Assembly: GCF_018388425.1 (NCBI RefSeq)
Contig: NZ_CP074406.1
Coordinates: 2,294,001-2,358,000 of the forward strand
Length of the DNA: 64,000 bases
Reading direction: 5' to 3'
From: Nocardioides faecalis
GTDB taxonomy: Bacteria > Actinomycetota > Actinomycetes > Propionibacteriales > Nocardioidaceae
Position numbers and translations under genes: made by a program. Below, one piece after another: positions 39,214 to 48,663 of this stretch. Position 1 is the first letter of the stretch, and the number at the start of each line of letters is the position of its first letter. Below the pieces are notes generated by a model. That model was not told the DNA's origin and did no database searches. It worked only from the letters and a program-made list of their open reading frames with translations.

Positions 39214-40652
39214 TACGCCGGGCCCCGCTGCGCGTCGAGTGCGGCGACCATCTGCGGCGCCAGCGCGGTGACGTCGCCGGCCCCCAGGGTGAGCACCAGG
39301 TCGCCCGGCCGCACGGTGGACACCAGGGTGTCCAGCGCGGCGGAGCGGTCCGCCACGAAGTGGACCTGCTCGGCGGCCAACGGGACCGCGTCGGCGACCA
39401 GCGCGCCGGTGACGTCGGCGTCGGGCTGCTCGCGGGCGACGTAGACGTCGAGGACGACCACCTCGTCGGCGGCGCCGAGCGCCTCCCCCATCTCCACGCC
39501 GAAGATCCTGGTCCGCGAGACCAGGTGCGGCTGGAAGCAGACCACCAGGCGTCCGCCGTCGGCGACCAGCGACCGCGCGGCCTGCAGGTCGCCGCGGATC
39601 TCGCTGGGGTGGTGGGCGTAGGAGTCGTAGACCCGTACCGCGTCCGCGCCCTCGCCGACGGTGCCGATCGGCTCCATCCGGCGCCCGGTGCCGACGAAGG
39701 AGCCCAGGCCGGCGGCCAGGGCGGCGAAGTCGTGGCCGAGCTCCAGGCCCATGGCCAGCGCGGCGAGCGCGTCGACGACGTAGTGGCGCCCGGGGATCCG
39801 CAGCGCGACCTCGCCGAGCTCGATGCCGTCACGCTCGACGGCGAAGGTGGTGCCGCCGCCGGCGGTCCGCAGCCGGACCGCGCGCAGGTCGGCCTCGGTG
39901 TCCACGGCCGTCGTCACGACCCGTCGCCCTGCGCGGCGCTGCCGCTCGGCGAGCCGGGCCGCGCCGGGGTCGTCCACGCCGCAGACCAGGAACCCGGCGG
40001 GGTCGATCCCGTCGGCGAAGTCCTCGAACGCAGCGGCGTAGGCCTCCTCGGTGCCCCACACGTCGAGGTGGTCGGCCTCGATGTTGAGCACGATCGCGGC
40101 GTGGGTGTCGTAGACGAGGAAGGCGCCGTCGCTCTCGTCGGCCTCGGCGACGAACAGGTCGCCGGCGCCGAGGTCGGCGTTGCGCCCGGTGGCGCTGAGC
40201 ACCCCGCCCACGGCGTACGACGGGTCCGCGCCGGCCGCGATCAGGGCGACGGCGAGCAGGCTGGTGGTGGTGGTCTTGCCGTGCGTGCCGGCCACGGCGA
40301 GCACGGTGCGGTCCGCCATCACCGCGGCCAGCCCCGCCGAGCGGGGCAGCAGCCGCAGCCCGCGGCGGGTGGCCTCGAGGACCTCGGGGTTGTCCTCGCG
40401 CGCGGCCGTGGTGACGACCAGCGTGTCGGCGTCCGCGACGTGCTCGGCGGCGTAGCCGAGGTGGATCGGGACGTCGACCTCGCGCAGCGGGGCCAGGAAC
40501 GGGGTGTCGTTGTCGTCGCTGCCGGTGACCGGCACACCACGGCGGGCCATGATCCGGGCGATGCCGGACAGCCCCGCCCCGCCGATGCCGACGAAGTGGA
40601 CGCGGCCCAGCTGCTCGGCGGGCAGGATCTGCTCGGGGACGGGGATCCTCAT
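39213..40652 (-). CDS. murC: UDP-N-acetylmuramate--L-alanine ligase
   Basis: Adds the first amino acid of the peptidoglycan stem peptide. The 479-aa Mur ligase has the N-terminal UDP-MurNAc domain with HFVGIGGAGLSGIARI, the ATP-binding GTHGKTTTT, the central domain and the C-terminal ligase domain (YDSYAHHPSEI). It overlaps the murG stop by ATGA. Confidence 0.98.
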   Translation of the reverse strand: MRIPVPEQILPAEQLGRVHFVGIGGAGLSGIARIMARRGVPVTGSDDNDTPFLAPLREVDVPIHLGYAAEHVADADTLVVTTAAREDNPEVLEATRRGLRLLPRSAGLAAVMADRTVLAVAGTHGKTTTTSLLAVALIAAGADPSYAVGGVLSATGRNADLGAGDLFVAEADESDGAFLVYDTHAAIVLNIEADHLDVWGTEEAYAAAFEDFADGIDPAGFLVCGVDDPGAARLAERQRRAGRRVVTTAVDTEADLRAVRLRTAGGGTTFAVERDGIELGEVALRIPGRHYVVDALAALAMGLELGHDFAALAAGLGSFVGTGRRMEPIGTVGEGADAVRVYDSYAHHPSEIRGDLQAARSLVADGGRLVVCFQPHLVSRTRIFGVEMGEALGAADEVVVLDVYVAREQPDADVTGALVADAVPLAAEQVHFVADRSAALDTLVSTVRPGDLVLTLGAGDVTALAPQMVAALDAQRGPA

Positions 40653-41746
40653 CGGGCACCCGCCGTCGCCACGTCGCGGATGATCTCGGCAAGCCGATCG
40701 TCCGCGTCGCGGGGCACCAGCGCCGCGGCGGCCCGGCCCATCGCGGCCAGCCGGGCCGGGTCGGTGGCCAGCGGCGGCACCGTCGCGGCGACGTACTCGG
40801 CACTGAGGTCGGCGTCGTCGACCAGGATCGCTCCCCCGGCCTCGACGACGGGACGGGCGTTCAGCGCCTGCTCGCCGTTGCCGATCGGCAGGGGGACGAA
40901 GATCGCCGGCACGCCGCTCGCCGAGGCCTCGACGACGCTGGAGGCGCCCGAGCGGCAGATCATCAGGTCCGCCGCGGCCAGGGCGAGGTCCATCCGCTCC
41001 ACGAACGGCACCACCACGTAGGGCACCGCGCCCGGGGACGGGGCGTTCCAGTCGGGGTCCTCGGTGCCGTGCCGGCCGATGGCGTGCAGCACCTGCACCC
41101 CGGCGGCGGCCAGGGCGGGCGCGGCGGCGCTGACCGCGCGGTTGAGCCGGCGCGCGCCCTGCGAGCCGCCCGTGACGACCAGCGTGGGCCGGTCGGCGTC
41201 GAGGCCGAAGAACGCCCGGGCCTCGGCGCGCACGGCGTCGCGGTCCAGCGCGGAGATCATCCGGCGGATCGGCAGGCCGACGTACTCGGCACCCTTGAGC
41301 GGGGTGTCGGGGAAGCTGACCGCGACCCGGGTCGCCACGCGGGCACCGAGCTTGTTGGCGATGCCGGGCAGCGCGTTCTGCTCGTGCACCACCAGCGGGA
41401 TCCGGCGTCGCCGGGCCGCGAGGTAGGCCGGCACGGAGACGTAGCCGCCGTAGCCGACGATGACGTCGGGGCGCACCTCGTCGACGACGTCGAGGGCCGC
41501 GCGGACCGCGGCGCGCAGCCGCACCGGGACGGCGAGCAGGTCCTTGCCGGGCCGGCGCGGCAGCGGCACCGGGGGCACGAGACGCAGCGGGTACCCGGCG
41601 GCAGGCACCACCGTGTTCTCCAGGCCGCGGGGCGTGCCCAGGCAGGTGATCTCGACATCGGGGACCAGGCGCCGCAGGGCGTCCGCGGTGGCGAGCAGCG
41701 GCGAGGTGTGCCCCGCCGTTCCCCCACCGGCCAACAGAACTCGCAC
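40649..41746 (-). CDS. murG: Lipid II synthase (GlcNAc transferase) MurG
   Basis: Transfers GlcNAc to lipid I at the inner face of the membrane, giving lipid II. A GT-B fold glycosyltransferase of 365 aa with the N-terminal GGGTAGHTSPLL loop, GYGGYVSVP, HEQNALPG, the VVTGGSQGARRLN linker loop and the UDP-GlcNAc site (CRSGASSVVEASA). I start at the GTG at 41746, which puts the glycine loop right at the N-terminus; a TTG three codons upstream is the alternative. Confidence 0.97.
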   Translation of the reverse strand: MRVLLAGGGTAGHTSPLLATADALRRLVPDVEITCLGTPRGLENTVVPAAGYPLRLVPPVPLPRRPGKDLLAVPVRLRAAVRAALDVVDEVRPDVIVGYGGYVSVPAYLAARRRRIPLVVHEQNALPGIANKLGARVATRVAVSFPDTPLKGAEYVGLPIRRMISALDRDAVRAEARAFFGLDADRPTLVVTGGSQGARRLNRAVSAAAPALAAAGVQVLHAIGRHGTEDPDWNAPSPGAVPYVVVPFVERMDLALAAADLMICRSGASSVVEASASGVPAIFVPLPIGNGEQALNARPVVEAGGAILVDDADLSAEYVAATVPPLATDPARLAAMGRAAAALVPRDADDRLAEIIRDVATAGAR

Positions 41747-41756
41747 GGGAGCCAAC

Positions 41757-42959
41757 CTACCGACGCGCCGACAGCCCGGCGGAGGAGGCCCGGCGCCGCT
41801 GCTTCAGCGCGCGCGCCGCCGCCGGCTCGCGGCGGGCGAAGCCGATCACCAGGCCCAGCGCGGCCAGTGTGGGCAGCAGGCTGGAGCCGCCGTAGGAGAC
41901 CAGCGGCAGCGGGATGCCGATCACCGGCAGCAGCGCCAGCACCATGCCGACGTTGATGATCATCTGGCCGAGCAGCCACACCACGATGCCGAAGCTGCAG
42001 TAGCGCACGAACGGGTCCTTGGTCTCCCGCGCCACCCGGATGCCGGCGTAGGCGATGACCAGGAACAGCCCGACCACGAGCAGGGTGCCGACCAGGCCGA
42101 GCTCCTCGCCGAGCACGGCGAAGATGAAGTCGGTGTGGGCCTCCGGCAGCTGGCCCCACTTCTGCTGGCTGGCCCCGATGCCCTCACCGAACACTCCCCC
42201 GCTGGACAGCGCGTAGAGGCCGTGCGCGGGCTGCCAGCCGGTGCCGTGGTAGTCCTTGAACGGGTCCACGAAGTTGGCCAGCCGGGCGGCGCGCACCGAC
42301 GAGGTCGCCGCCATCGCCAGCGCCACCGCGGAGACCGACATCAGCGCGAGCACGAACAGCCTGCCCGGGGCGCCGACCACCCACAGCATGGCGACGAGCA
42401 GCGCGAAGAACACCAGCGCGGTGCCGAGGTCGCGACCGATGACGACCAGGCCGGTGGCCAGCACCATGCCGGGCACCACCGGCACCAGCATCTGGTGCAG
42501 GTTGGCCAGGCGGCGCTCCTTGTTGGCGTAGATGTGGGCGGCCCAGATCACCAGCGACAGCTTCGCGATCTCCGAGGGCTGGATCTGCACCGGCCCGAGC
42601 GCGAGCCAGTTCGTGTTGCCGCCGACCTCGACGCCGATCGCGGCCGTCAGCCCGAGCAGGATCAGCGAGAGCGTGAAGGCCGGGTAGGACAGCCCGCGCA
42701 CCCAGCGCACCGAGACCCGGGAGGCGATGAAGGCGCACGGCACACCGAGCGCGACCCACATCAGCTGGCGTCGTACGACGGTGTAGGAGTCGCCGGTCTG
42801 GCGGAAGGAGGCGACGCTGGAGGCGCTGAGCACCATGATCAGCCCGATGGTGAGCAGCAGCGCGGTGGCGCCGAGCAGCAGGTAGTAGGTGGTCAGCGGC
42901 CGGCCGAGGGCGTCCTGGACCGCTCCCAGCCATCCGGTACGACGTGGGGCCGGCGTCAC
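41757..42959 (-). CDS. ftsW: Peptidoglycan glycosyltransferase FtsW (start uncertain)
   Basis: The SEDS glycosyltransferase that polymerises lipid II with its partner PBP FtsI at the septum. The 400-aa called frame has ten membrane helices, the catalytic Asp region (IGRDLGTALVF) and conserved LPVIGIPLPLVSYGGSS near the end. The GTG at 42959 has no ribosome site. The frame stays open and codon-biased upstream to the murD stop at 43130, and an ATC at 43079 has an AGGGGG ribosome site 5 nt upstream, giving a 40-residue basic N-terminal extension. The true start is therefore probably ATC at 43079. Confidence 0.95.
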   Translation of the reverse strand: MTPAPRRTGWLGAVQDALGRPLTTYYLLLGATALLLTIGLIMVLSASSVASFRQTGDSYTVVRRQLMWVALGVPCAFIASRVSVRWVRGLSYPAFTLSLILLGLTAAIGVEVGGNTNWLALGPVQIQPSEIAKLSLVIWAAHIYANKERRLANLHQMLVPVVPGMVLATGLVVIGRDLGTALVFFALLVAMLWVVGAPGRLFVLALMSVSAVALAMAATSSVRAARLANFVDPFKDYHGTGWQPAHGLYALSSGGVFGEGIGASQQKWGQLPEAHTDFIFAVLGEELGLVGTLLVVGLFLVIAYAGIRVARETKDPFVRYCSFGIVVWLLGQMIINVGMVLALLPVIGIPLPLVSYGGSSLLPTLAALGLVIGFARREPAAARALKQRRRASSAGLSARR

Positions 42960-43127
42960 GGCACGCGCTGTGCGCGGGGCCCGCGGGCCACGCGGGGCGC
43001 CCGGGGTGCCGAGCCGAGGACGGCGCCGCAGCCGCTCGCGCAGGGAGAGCCGGGCGTCCTCGGGGTTCGCGGTGGTGATGACGTCCCCCTCGCTCTGCTC
43101 GTTCCTCGCCGACGGTGCGGCTCTGTC

Positions 43128-44615
43128 CTACTCGGTGCCGGTGTGCTTCCGCACCGCCGCGGCGAACGCGTCCCCGCGGGCGGCGTAGTCGGTGAACCGG
43201 TCCATCGAGGCACACCCCGGAGCCAGCAGCACGGTGTCGCCCGGCTGGGCCACGCCGGCGGCCGCCGCCACGACGCGCCTCATCAGGTCCCCTCCGGACC
43301 CACTCTCAGCGTCTCCAGTCTCGGTGCTCTCGACGTCGAAGACGGGCACATCGGGTGCGTGTCGCGAAAGCGCGTCGGCGATGAGGCCGCGGTCCTCGCC
43401 GAGAAGCACGACGGCACGCAGCCGGGAGCCGACGGTCGCGACGAGGTCGTCGAAGGTGGCGCCCTTGGCGAGCCCGCCGGCGACCCACACCACGGAGTCG
43501 AAGGCGGCCAGCGACGAGGCGGCGGCGTGCGGGTTGGTGGCCTTGGAGTCGTCGACCCAGGTGACTGCCTCGTGCTCGGTGACCACCGCGATCCGGTGGT
43601 CGCCGGGACGGAACGCGCGCAGGCCGTCGCGCACGGCGGCCTGGCTCACGCCGTGCGCGCGGGCCAGCGCGGCGGCGGCCAGGGCGTTGGCGATGAAGTG
43701 CGGCGCCTGGGAGGCCAGGTCGTCGAGGGTGCACAGCTCGGCGGCGCTGGTGCCGCGCTCGGCGATGAAGGCCCGGTCGACCAGGAACTCGTCGACCACG
43801 CCGAGCATCCCGGGGCCGGGCACGCCGAGGGTGAACCCGACCGCGCGGGCCCCCTCGACGACGTCGGCGTCGCGGACCAGCTGCTCGGTGACCGGGTCGG
43901 CCACGTTGTAGACGCAGGCGCGCTCGACACCCTCGTAGATGCGGCCCTTGTCGCGGGCGTAGCCGGACATGCCGCCGTGGTTCTCGTACCAGTCGAGGTG
44001 GTCCTCGGCGACGTTGAGCACCACGGCGCTCTCCGCGGCCATGGTCTGCACCGAGTGCAGCTGGAAGCTGGACAGCTCGACGGCGAGGACGTCGTATCCC
44101 TCGGGGTCCATGACGGCCTCGGTGAGCGGCAGGCCGACGTTGCCGGCCGCGACGGTGCGCAGGCCCGCAGCGCGCAGGATCGACTCGAGCATCTGCACGG
44201 TCGTGGTCTTGCCGTTGGTGCCGGTGACGCACAGCCACGGCGCCGGGTTCGCGGGGTCCCGCAGCCGCCACGCCAGCTCCGCCTCGCCCCACACCACGAC
44301 GCCGCGCTCGCGGGCGGCCGTCACGATCGGCGCGTCGGGGCGGAACCCCGGCGAGACGATGAGCAGGTCGACGTCGCCGGCGGGCAGGTCGTGGGTCGCG
44401 CCGGTGTGCACGTCGATCCGCGCGCCGAGCACCTCGAGCAGCTCGACGCGTTCGAGGATGCGCGGGCTGACGCTCTCCGCGACCGCGTGCACGTCGGCGC
44501 CCAGGTGCAGCAGGTTGTCGACGGCGGCCGCACCGCTGGCACCGAAGCCGGCCACGACCGCCCGCACGCCGGTCCAGGCGTCGCGCCGGCCCAGCGTGGT
44601 GACGTCGCGGCTCAC
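43128..44615 (-). CDS. murD: UDP-N-acetylmuramoylalanine--D-glutamate ligase
   Basis: Adds D-Glu to UDP-MurNAc-Ala. The 495-aa Mur ligase has an N-terminal Rossmann domain (VVAGFGASGAAAVDNLL), ATP loop VTGTNGKTTT, NVAEDHLDWY and the C-terminal DDSKATNPHAA motif. The GTG at 44615 overlaps the mraY stop by 4 nt and fits the N-terminal domain length. Confidence 0.97.
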   Translation of the reverse strand: MSRDVTTLGRRDAWTGVRAVVAGFGASGAAAVDNLLHLGADVHAVAESVSPRILERVELLEVLGARIDVHTGATHDLPAGDVDLLIVSPGFRPDAPIVTAARERGVVVWGEAELAWRLRDPANPAPWLCVTGTNGKTTTVQMLESILRAAGLRTVAAGNVGLPLTEAVMDPEGYDVLAVELSSFQLHSVQTMAAESAVVLNVAEDHLDWYENHGGMSGYARDKGRIYEGVERACVYNVADPVTEQLVRDADVVEGARAVGFTLGVPGPGMLGVVDEFLVDRAFIAERGTSAAELCTLDDLASQAPHFIANALAAAALARAHGVSQAAVRDGLRAFRPGDHRIAVVTEHEAVTWVDDSKATNPHAAASSLAAFDSVVWVAGGLAKGATFDDLVATVGSRLRAVVLLGEDRGLIADALSRHAPDVPVFDVESTETGDAESGSGGDLMRRVVAAAAGVAQPGDTVLLAPGCASMDRFTDYAARGDAFAAAVRKHTGTE

Positions 44616-45682
44616 AGCTTCGACACCCACTCCGCGTAGAACAGGCCCAGGCCGGTGGCCACGAAGAGGCCGGTGATGATCCAGAACCGGATCACCACGG
44701 TGACCTGCTCCCAGCCGAGCATCTCGAAGTGGTGGTGGATGGGGGCCATCCGGAAGATCCGCTTGCCCTTGGTGAGCTTGAAGAAGCCGACCTGCAGCAT
44801 CACCGACATCGTCTCGAGGACGAACAGGCCGCCGAGGATGACCAGCAGCAGCTCGGTGCGGGTGAGGATCGCGAACCCGGCGAGCGCGCTGCCGAGCGCC
44901 AGGGAGCCGGTGTCACCCATGAAGATCTTCGCCGGCGAGGCGTTCCACCACAGGAAGCCGAAGCAGGCCCCGGTGATGGCCGCGGCGATGATCGCGAGGT
45001 CGAGCGGGTCCCGCACGTTGTAGCAGGACGCGCTGGGCACGTCCTGGCAGAACTGGTTGCTCTGCCAGATGTTGACCAGCATGTAGGCGCCAAACACCAT
45101 CGCGCAGGCGCCCGCGGCGAGGCCGTCGAGGCCGTCGGTGAGGTTGACGGCGTTGGAGAACCCGGCGACGAAGAGCCAGATCAGCAGGAGCGCGAGGATC
45201 GTGGGCAGCACGAACCAGTCGAGCTCACGCAGGAAGGAGAGCTTCTCGCTGGCCGGCGTGCGGCCGTTCTCGTCCTCCAGCCACGGCGAGAGCGCCAGCC
45301 AGCCGAAGACCAGCGCGATCACCGTCTGCCCGGCCATCTTGGCCTTGCTGCGCAGCCCCAGGCTGCGCTGCTTGGAGATCTTGATGAAGTCGTCGAGGAA
45401 GCCGACCAGGCCCATCCCGACGAACAGGAAGAGCAGCAGCAGTGCCGAGGCGCTGGGCGGGGTGAAGGTGATCAGCTTGGCGGCGAAGTAGCCGATCACG
45501 GCGGCCAGGATGATGACCACCCCGCCCATCGTGGGCGTGCCGCGCTTGGTGTGGTGGCTGGTCGGGCCGTCGTCGCGGATCTCCTGGCCGTAGCCCCACT
45601 GGGTGAACAGGCTGATGACCACCCGGGTGCCCAGCAACGAGATCAGCAGTGAGATTCCACCTCCGAGCAGGATCGCTCTCAC
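44612..45682 (-). CDS. mraY: Phospho-N-acetylmuramoyl-pentapeptide transferase
   Basis: Transfers phospho-MurNAc-pentapeptide to undecaprenyl phosphate, making lipid I. The 356-aa protein has ten membrane helices and the catalytic motifs LVGFLDDFIKI, FSNAVNLTDGLDGLA and FMGDTGSLALG, plus the HHHFE motif (PIHHHFEMLGW). GTG start overlapping the murF stop by 4 nt. Confidence 0.98.
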   Translation of the reverse strand: MRAILLGGGISLLISLLGTRVVISLFTQWGYGQEIRDDGPTSHHTKRGTPTMGGVVIILAAVIGYFAAKLITFTPPSASALLLLFLFVGMGLVGFLDDFIKISKQRSLGLRSKAKMAGQTVIALVFGWLALSPWLEDENGRTPASEKLSFLRELDWFVLPTILALLLIWLFVAGFSNAVNLTDGLDGLAAGACAMVFGAYMLVNIWQSNQFCQDVPSASCYNVRDPLDLAIIAAAITGACFGFLWWNASPAKIFMGDTGSLALGSALAGFAILTRTELLLVILGGLFVLETMSVMLQVGFFKLTKGKRIFRMAPIHHHFEMLGWEQVTVVIRFWIITGLFVATGLGLFYAEWVSKL

Positions 45683-47067
45683 GCTGTCGTTCCCTCCAGG
45701 ATCGTCTGTGCCACGAGCTCCAAGGCGGCGCCACGCGACGCCTTGACGAGGACGACGTCCTCCGCCCGCGCATTCTGCCGCACCCAGGCGGCAGCCTCCT
45801 CCCGGCCCGCCGTGACGACTACGTCACCCTGCCAGCCGGATGCGGCGCCTCCCGCCGCATCCGCGGCGCCGGCCGCCACCGGCGCGGCCTGCTCCCCCAC
45901 CACGACCAGCACGTCGACACCCAGCGCAACGGCCGCCGCACCCACCGAGCGGTGCCCGGCCTCGTGCTCGGCGCCGAGCTCGCGCATCTCACCCAGCACC
46001 GCGATCGACCGGCCACCGGGCCGGGCCGACGCGATCCGCATCAGGGCCTCCAGCGCGGCGAGGGTGGACTCCGGGTTGGCGTTGTAGGCGTCGTTCACCA
46101 CGACCAGCCCGTCGGCGCGCTCGCTCAGCTGCATGCGCATCGGGGAGGCGGCCTCGGCCTCCGACAGCGCGGCCGCGACAGCGGCGACGTCGTACCCGGC
46201 GGCCAGGGCCATGGCGGCCGCGGCGGCGGCGTTGGCCACCTGGTGCCCGCCGACCTGGCGCAGCGTGACCGGGTGCCACGCGCCGTCGTGACCGAGCTCG
46301 AACGTGGGGCGGCCGAGCGCGTCGTAGGAGACGTCGCGCCAGCGGACGGCCGCCTCGGCACCGAAGGTGAGCACCCGCGCCGTCGTACGACGCGCCATGG
46401 CGGCCACCAACGGGTCGTCGGCGTTGAGCACCGCGACGCCGTCGGCGTCGAGGGCCTCCACGATCTCGCCCTTGGCCTGCGCGATCGCCTCCCGGCTGCC
46501 GAACTCGCCCACGTGGGCGGTGCCCACGTTGAGCACGGCGGCGATCCGCGGCGGGGCGATCGAGCACAGGTAGGCGATGTGGCCACCGCCACGCGCCCCC
46601 ATCTCCACCACCACGTGGCGGGTGGAGTCGTCGGCGCGCAGCACGGTGAGCGGCACGCCGAGCTCGTTGTTGTGGTTGGCGCGGGTGGCCACCACCGCGT
46701 CCTCGCCGGCGAGGCTGGCCAGGACCGCGGCGAGATAGTCCTTGGTCCCGGTCTTGCCCTGGGACCCGGTGAGCGCGAAGACGCTGGCGCTGGTCGCATC
46801 GATCTGGTGCCGGGCGAGCCGGCCCAGCGCCGCCACCGAGTCGTCGGTCACGACGGTGGGGGCGGCCGTGGGCCGGGTGCCGAGCACGGCGTGGGCGCCG
46901 GCGGCGAAGTCGTGTCCGTCGACGCGCTCACCGGCGACGGCGACGAAGAGCCCGCCGGGGATCGGGGCGCGGCTGTCGATGTAGGCCGGCGCGGTGACGA
47001 GCACGTCCTCGCCGTGCAGCGTGCCACCGACGACGGCGGCGACCTCGGAGAGCCTGATCGGGTTCAT
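45679..47067 (-). CDS. murF: UDP-MurNAc-tripeptide--D-Ala-D-Ala ligase
   Basis: Adds the D-Ala-D-Ala dipeptide to complete the pentapeptide. The 462-aa Mur ligase has the ATP loop TGSQGKTGTKDYL, the MGARGGGHIAYL motif typical of MurF, and the C-terminal VNDAYNANPES motif. The ATG overlaps the murE stop by 4 nt. Confidence 0.97.
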   Translation of the reverse strand: MNPIRLSEVAAVVGGTLHGEDVLVTAPAYIDSRAPIPGGLFVAVAGERVDGHDFAAGAHAVLGTRPTAAPTVVTDDSVAALGRLARHQIDATSASVFALTGSQGKTGTKDYLAAVLASLAGEDAVVATRANHNNELGVPLTVLRADDSTRHVVVEMGARGGGHIAYLCSIAPPRIAAVLNVGTAHVGEFGSREAIAQAKGEIVEALDADGVAVLNADDPLVAAMARRTTARVLTFGAEAAVRWRDVSYDALGRPTFELGHDGAWHPVTLRQVGGHQVANAAAAAAMALAAGYDVAAVAAALSEAEAASPMRMQLSERADGLVVVNDAYNANPESTLAALEALMRIASARPGGRSIAVLGEMRELGAEHEAGHRSVGAAAVALGVDVLVVVGEQAAPVAAGAADAAGGAASGWQGDVVVTAGREEAAAWVRQNARAEDVVLVKASRGAALELVAQTILEGTTA

Positions 47068-48653
47068 CGCTTCTCCTCCAGCTCGCGAAGCACCTCGCGG
47101 GCCACCTCACGGTCGTCGAACGGGTGCACCACGCCGGCGACCTCCTGTCCGCTCTCGTGTCCCTTGCCGGCGATCAGCACCACGTCGCCGGGCCCGGCGC
47201 CGGCGAGGGTCTCGCGGATCGCCGCGCCCCGGTCGCCGACCTCACGGACCTCCGCCCGGGCAGCTCCCGTGGTCTCGGCGCTGCGGGCACCGGCCAGCAC
47301 CTCGGCCCGGATCGCGGCCGGGTCCTCGGTGCGCGGGTTGTCGTCGGTGACCACCACGACGTCGGCGAGGCGCGCGGCGATCTCCCCCATCACCGGGCGC
47401 TTGCCGCGGTCACGGTCGCCGCCTGCGCCGACGATCGCGACCAGCCGGCCGCGGGTGACGGGCCGCAGCGTGTTCAGCACCGCCTCGAGGGCGTCGGGCT
47501 TGTGGGCGTAGTCGACGACCACCGAGAGGTCGAGGCTGGTCGGCACCCGCTCCAGGCGACCGGGCACGCCGCCCGAGCGGGCGATGCCGTCGGCGACGGC
47601 GTGGGGGTCGAGGCCGGCCTCGGCGGCCGCCGCGATCGCGGCCAGCGCGTTGGCGACGTTGAAGGCACCGGGCAGCGGCACGGCGGCCGGGACGCGCAGC
47701 CCATCGGGGCCGTGCACCACGAACCGCGACCCGTCCGCGTGCGAGTCCACGTCGTGCGCCGTCCAGTCGGCGTCGGGATCGCCGAGGGCATAGCTGCGCA
47801 CCGGGATCGTGGCCTGCTCCAGCAGCCGCCGCCCGTGCTCGTCGTCGATGCAGACCAGGCCGAGGCGGGCGTGCTCGGGGGTGAACAGCAGCGCCTTGGC
47901 CGCGAAGTACTCCTCGACGTCGGCGTGGAAGTCGAGGTGGTCGCGGCCGAGGTTGGTGAAGACGGCGACGTCGAAGCGGACGCCGTCGACGCGACCCAGC
48001 ACCAGCGCATGGCTGGAGACCTCCATCGCGCACGCGCTGACGTCGAGCTCGCGCATCCGCGCGAACAGGCCGTGCAGGTCGGGAGCCTCCGGCGTGGTCA
48101 GCGAGGTCTTGACCTCCTCGCCGGCGATGCGGGTGCCGACGGTGCCGATCGCCGCACTGCGCACCCCGGCGGCCAGCAGCCCGCCGTCGAGCAACCGGGT
48201 CACGGTGGTCTTGCCCTGGGTGCCGGTGACGCCGATCGTCGTCAGCGCGGCGGCGGGGTCGCCGTACACCTGCGCGGCGAGCGAGCCGAGCACCGCGCGC
48301 GGGTCGGGCACCACGAGCAGCGGAAGCCCGGCGACGGCCTGCTCGGCCCCGGCCGGGTCGGTGAGCACCGCGACGGCGCCGGCCTCGGCGGCCTGCGCGA
48401 CGAACGCGGCGCCGTGGGCCCGGGCGCCGGGCAGCGCGGCGTAGAGGTCGCCCGGCTGCACCCGGCGCGAGTCCAGCGTGAGGCCACCGACGCGCACGTC
48501 GGCGAACGTGCCGGGCACACCGAGCAGCGCCGCCAGGTCGCCCAGCGGCGTCAGCCTCGGGTGCAGCGGCCGGGTCGCCGGTGGGGCGGCCGGTGAAGTG
48601 GCCGGTGAAGTGGTCGGTGAAGTGGTCGGTCGGTCAGCGGGTCCGGGGGTCAC
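47064..48653 (-). CDS. murE: UDP-MurNAc-tripeptide synthetase, diaminopimelate type
   Basis: Adds the third stem residue. The 529-aa protein has the ATP loop VTGTQGKTTVTRLL and the DNPR motif (VTDDNPRTED) that marks DAP-adding rather than Lys-adding enzymes. Whether meso- or LL-DAP is used cannot be told. A non-conserved Thr/Ser/Pro/Ala N-terminal tail of about 30 residues contains TSPTTSPATSP repeats. Start: GTG at 48653, or the adjacent GTG at 48656. Confidence 0.96.
   Translation of the reverse strand: MTPGPADRPTTSPTTSPATSPAAPPATRPLHPRLTPLGDLAALLGVPGTFADVRVGGLTLDSRRVQPGDLYAALPGARAHGAAFVAQAAEAGAVAVLTDPAGAEQAVAGLPLLVVPDPRAVLGSLAAQVYGDPAAALTTIGVTGTQGKTTVTRLLDGGLLAAGVRSAAIGTVGTRIAGEEVKTSLTTPEAPDLHGLFARMRELDVSACAMEVSSHALVLGRVDGVRFDVAVFTNLGRDHLDFHADVEEYFAAKALLFTPEHARLGLVCIDDEHGRRLLEQATIPVRSYALGDPDADWTAHDVDSHADGSRFVVHGPDGLRVPAAVPLPGAFNVANALAAIAAAAEAGLDPHAVADGIARSGGVPGRLERVPTSLDLSVVVDYAHKPDALEAVLNTLRPVTRGRLVAIVGAGGDRDRGKRPVMGEIAARLADVVVVTDDNPRTEDPAAIRAEVLAGARSAETTGAARAEVREVGDRGAAIRETLAGAGPGDVVLIAGKGHESGQEVAGVVHPFDDREVAREVLRELEEKR
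48589..48636. repeat. 12-bp tandem repeats in the murE N-terminal tail
   Basis: About three and a half copies of GCCGGTGAAGTG or GTCGGTGAAGTG (plus-strand view), in frame, encoding TSP-type units in the flexible tail before the catalytic domains. Confidence 0.85.
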
Positions 48654-48663
48654 CACGCGGGGC

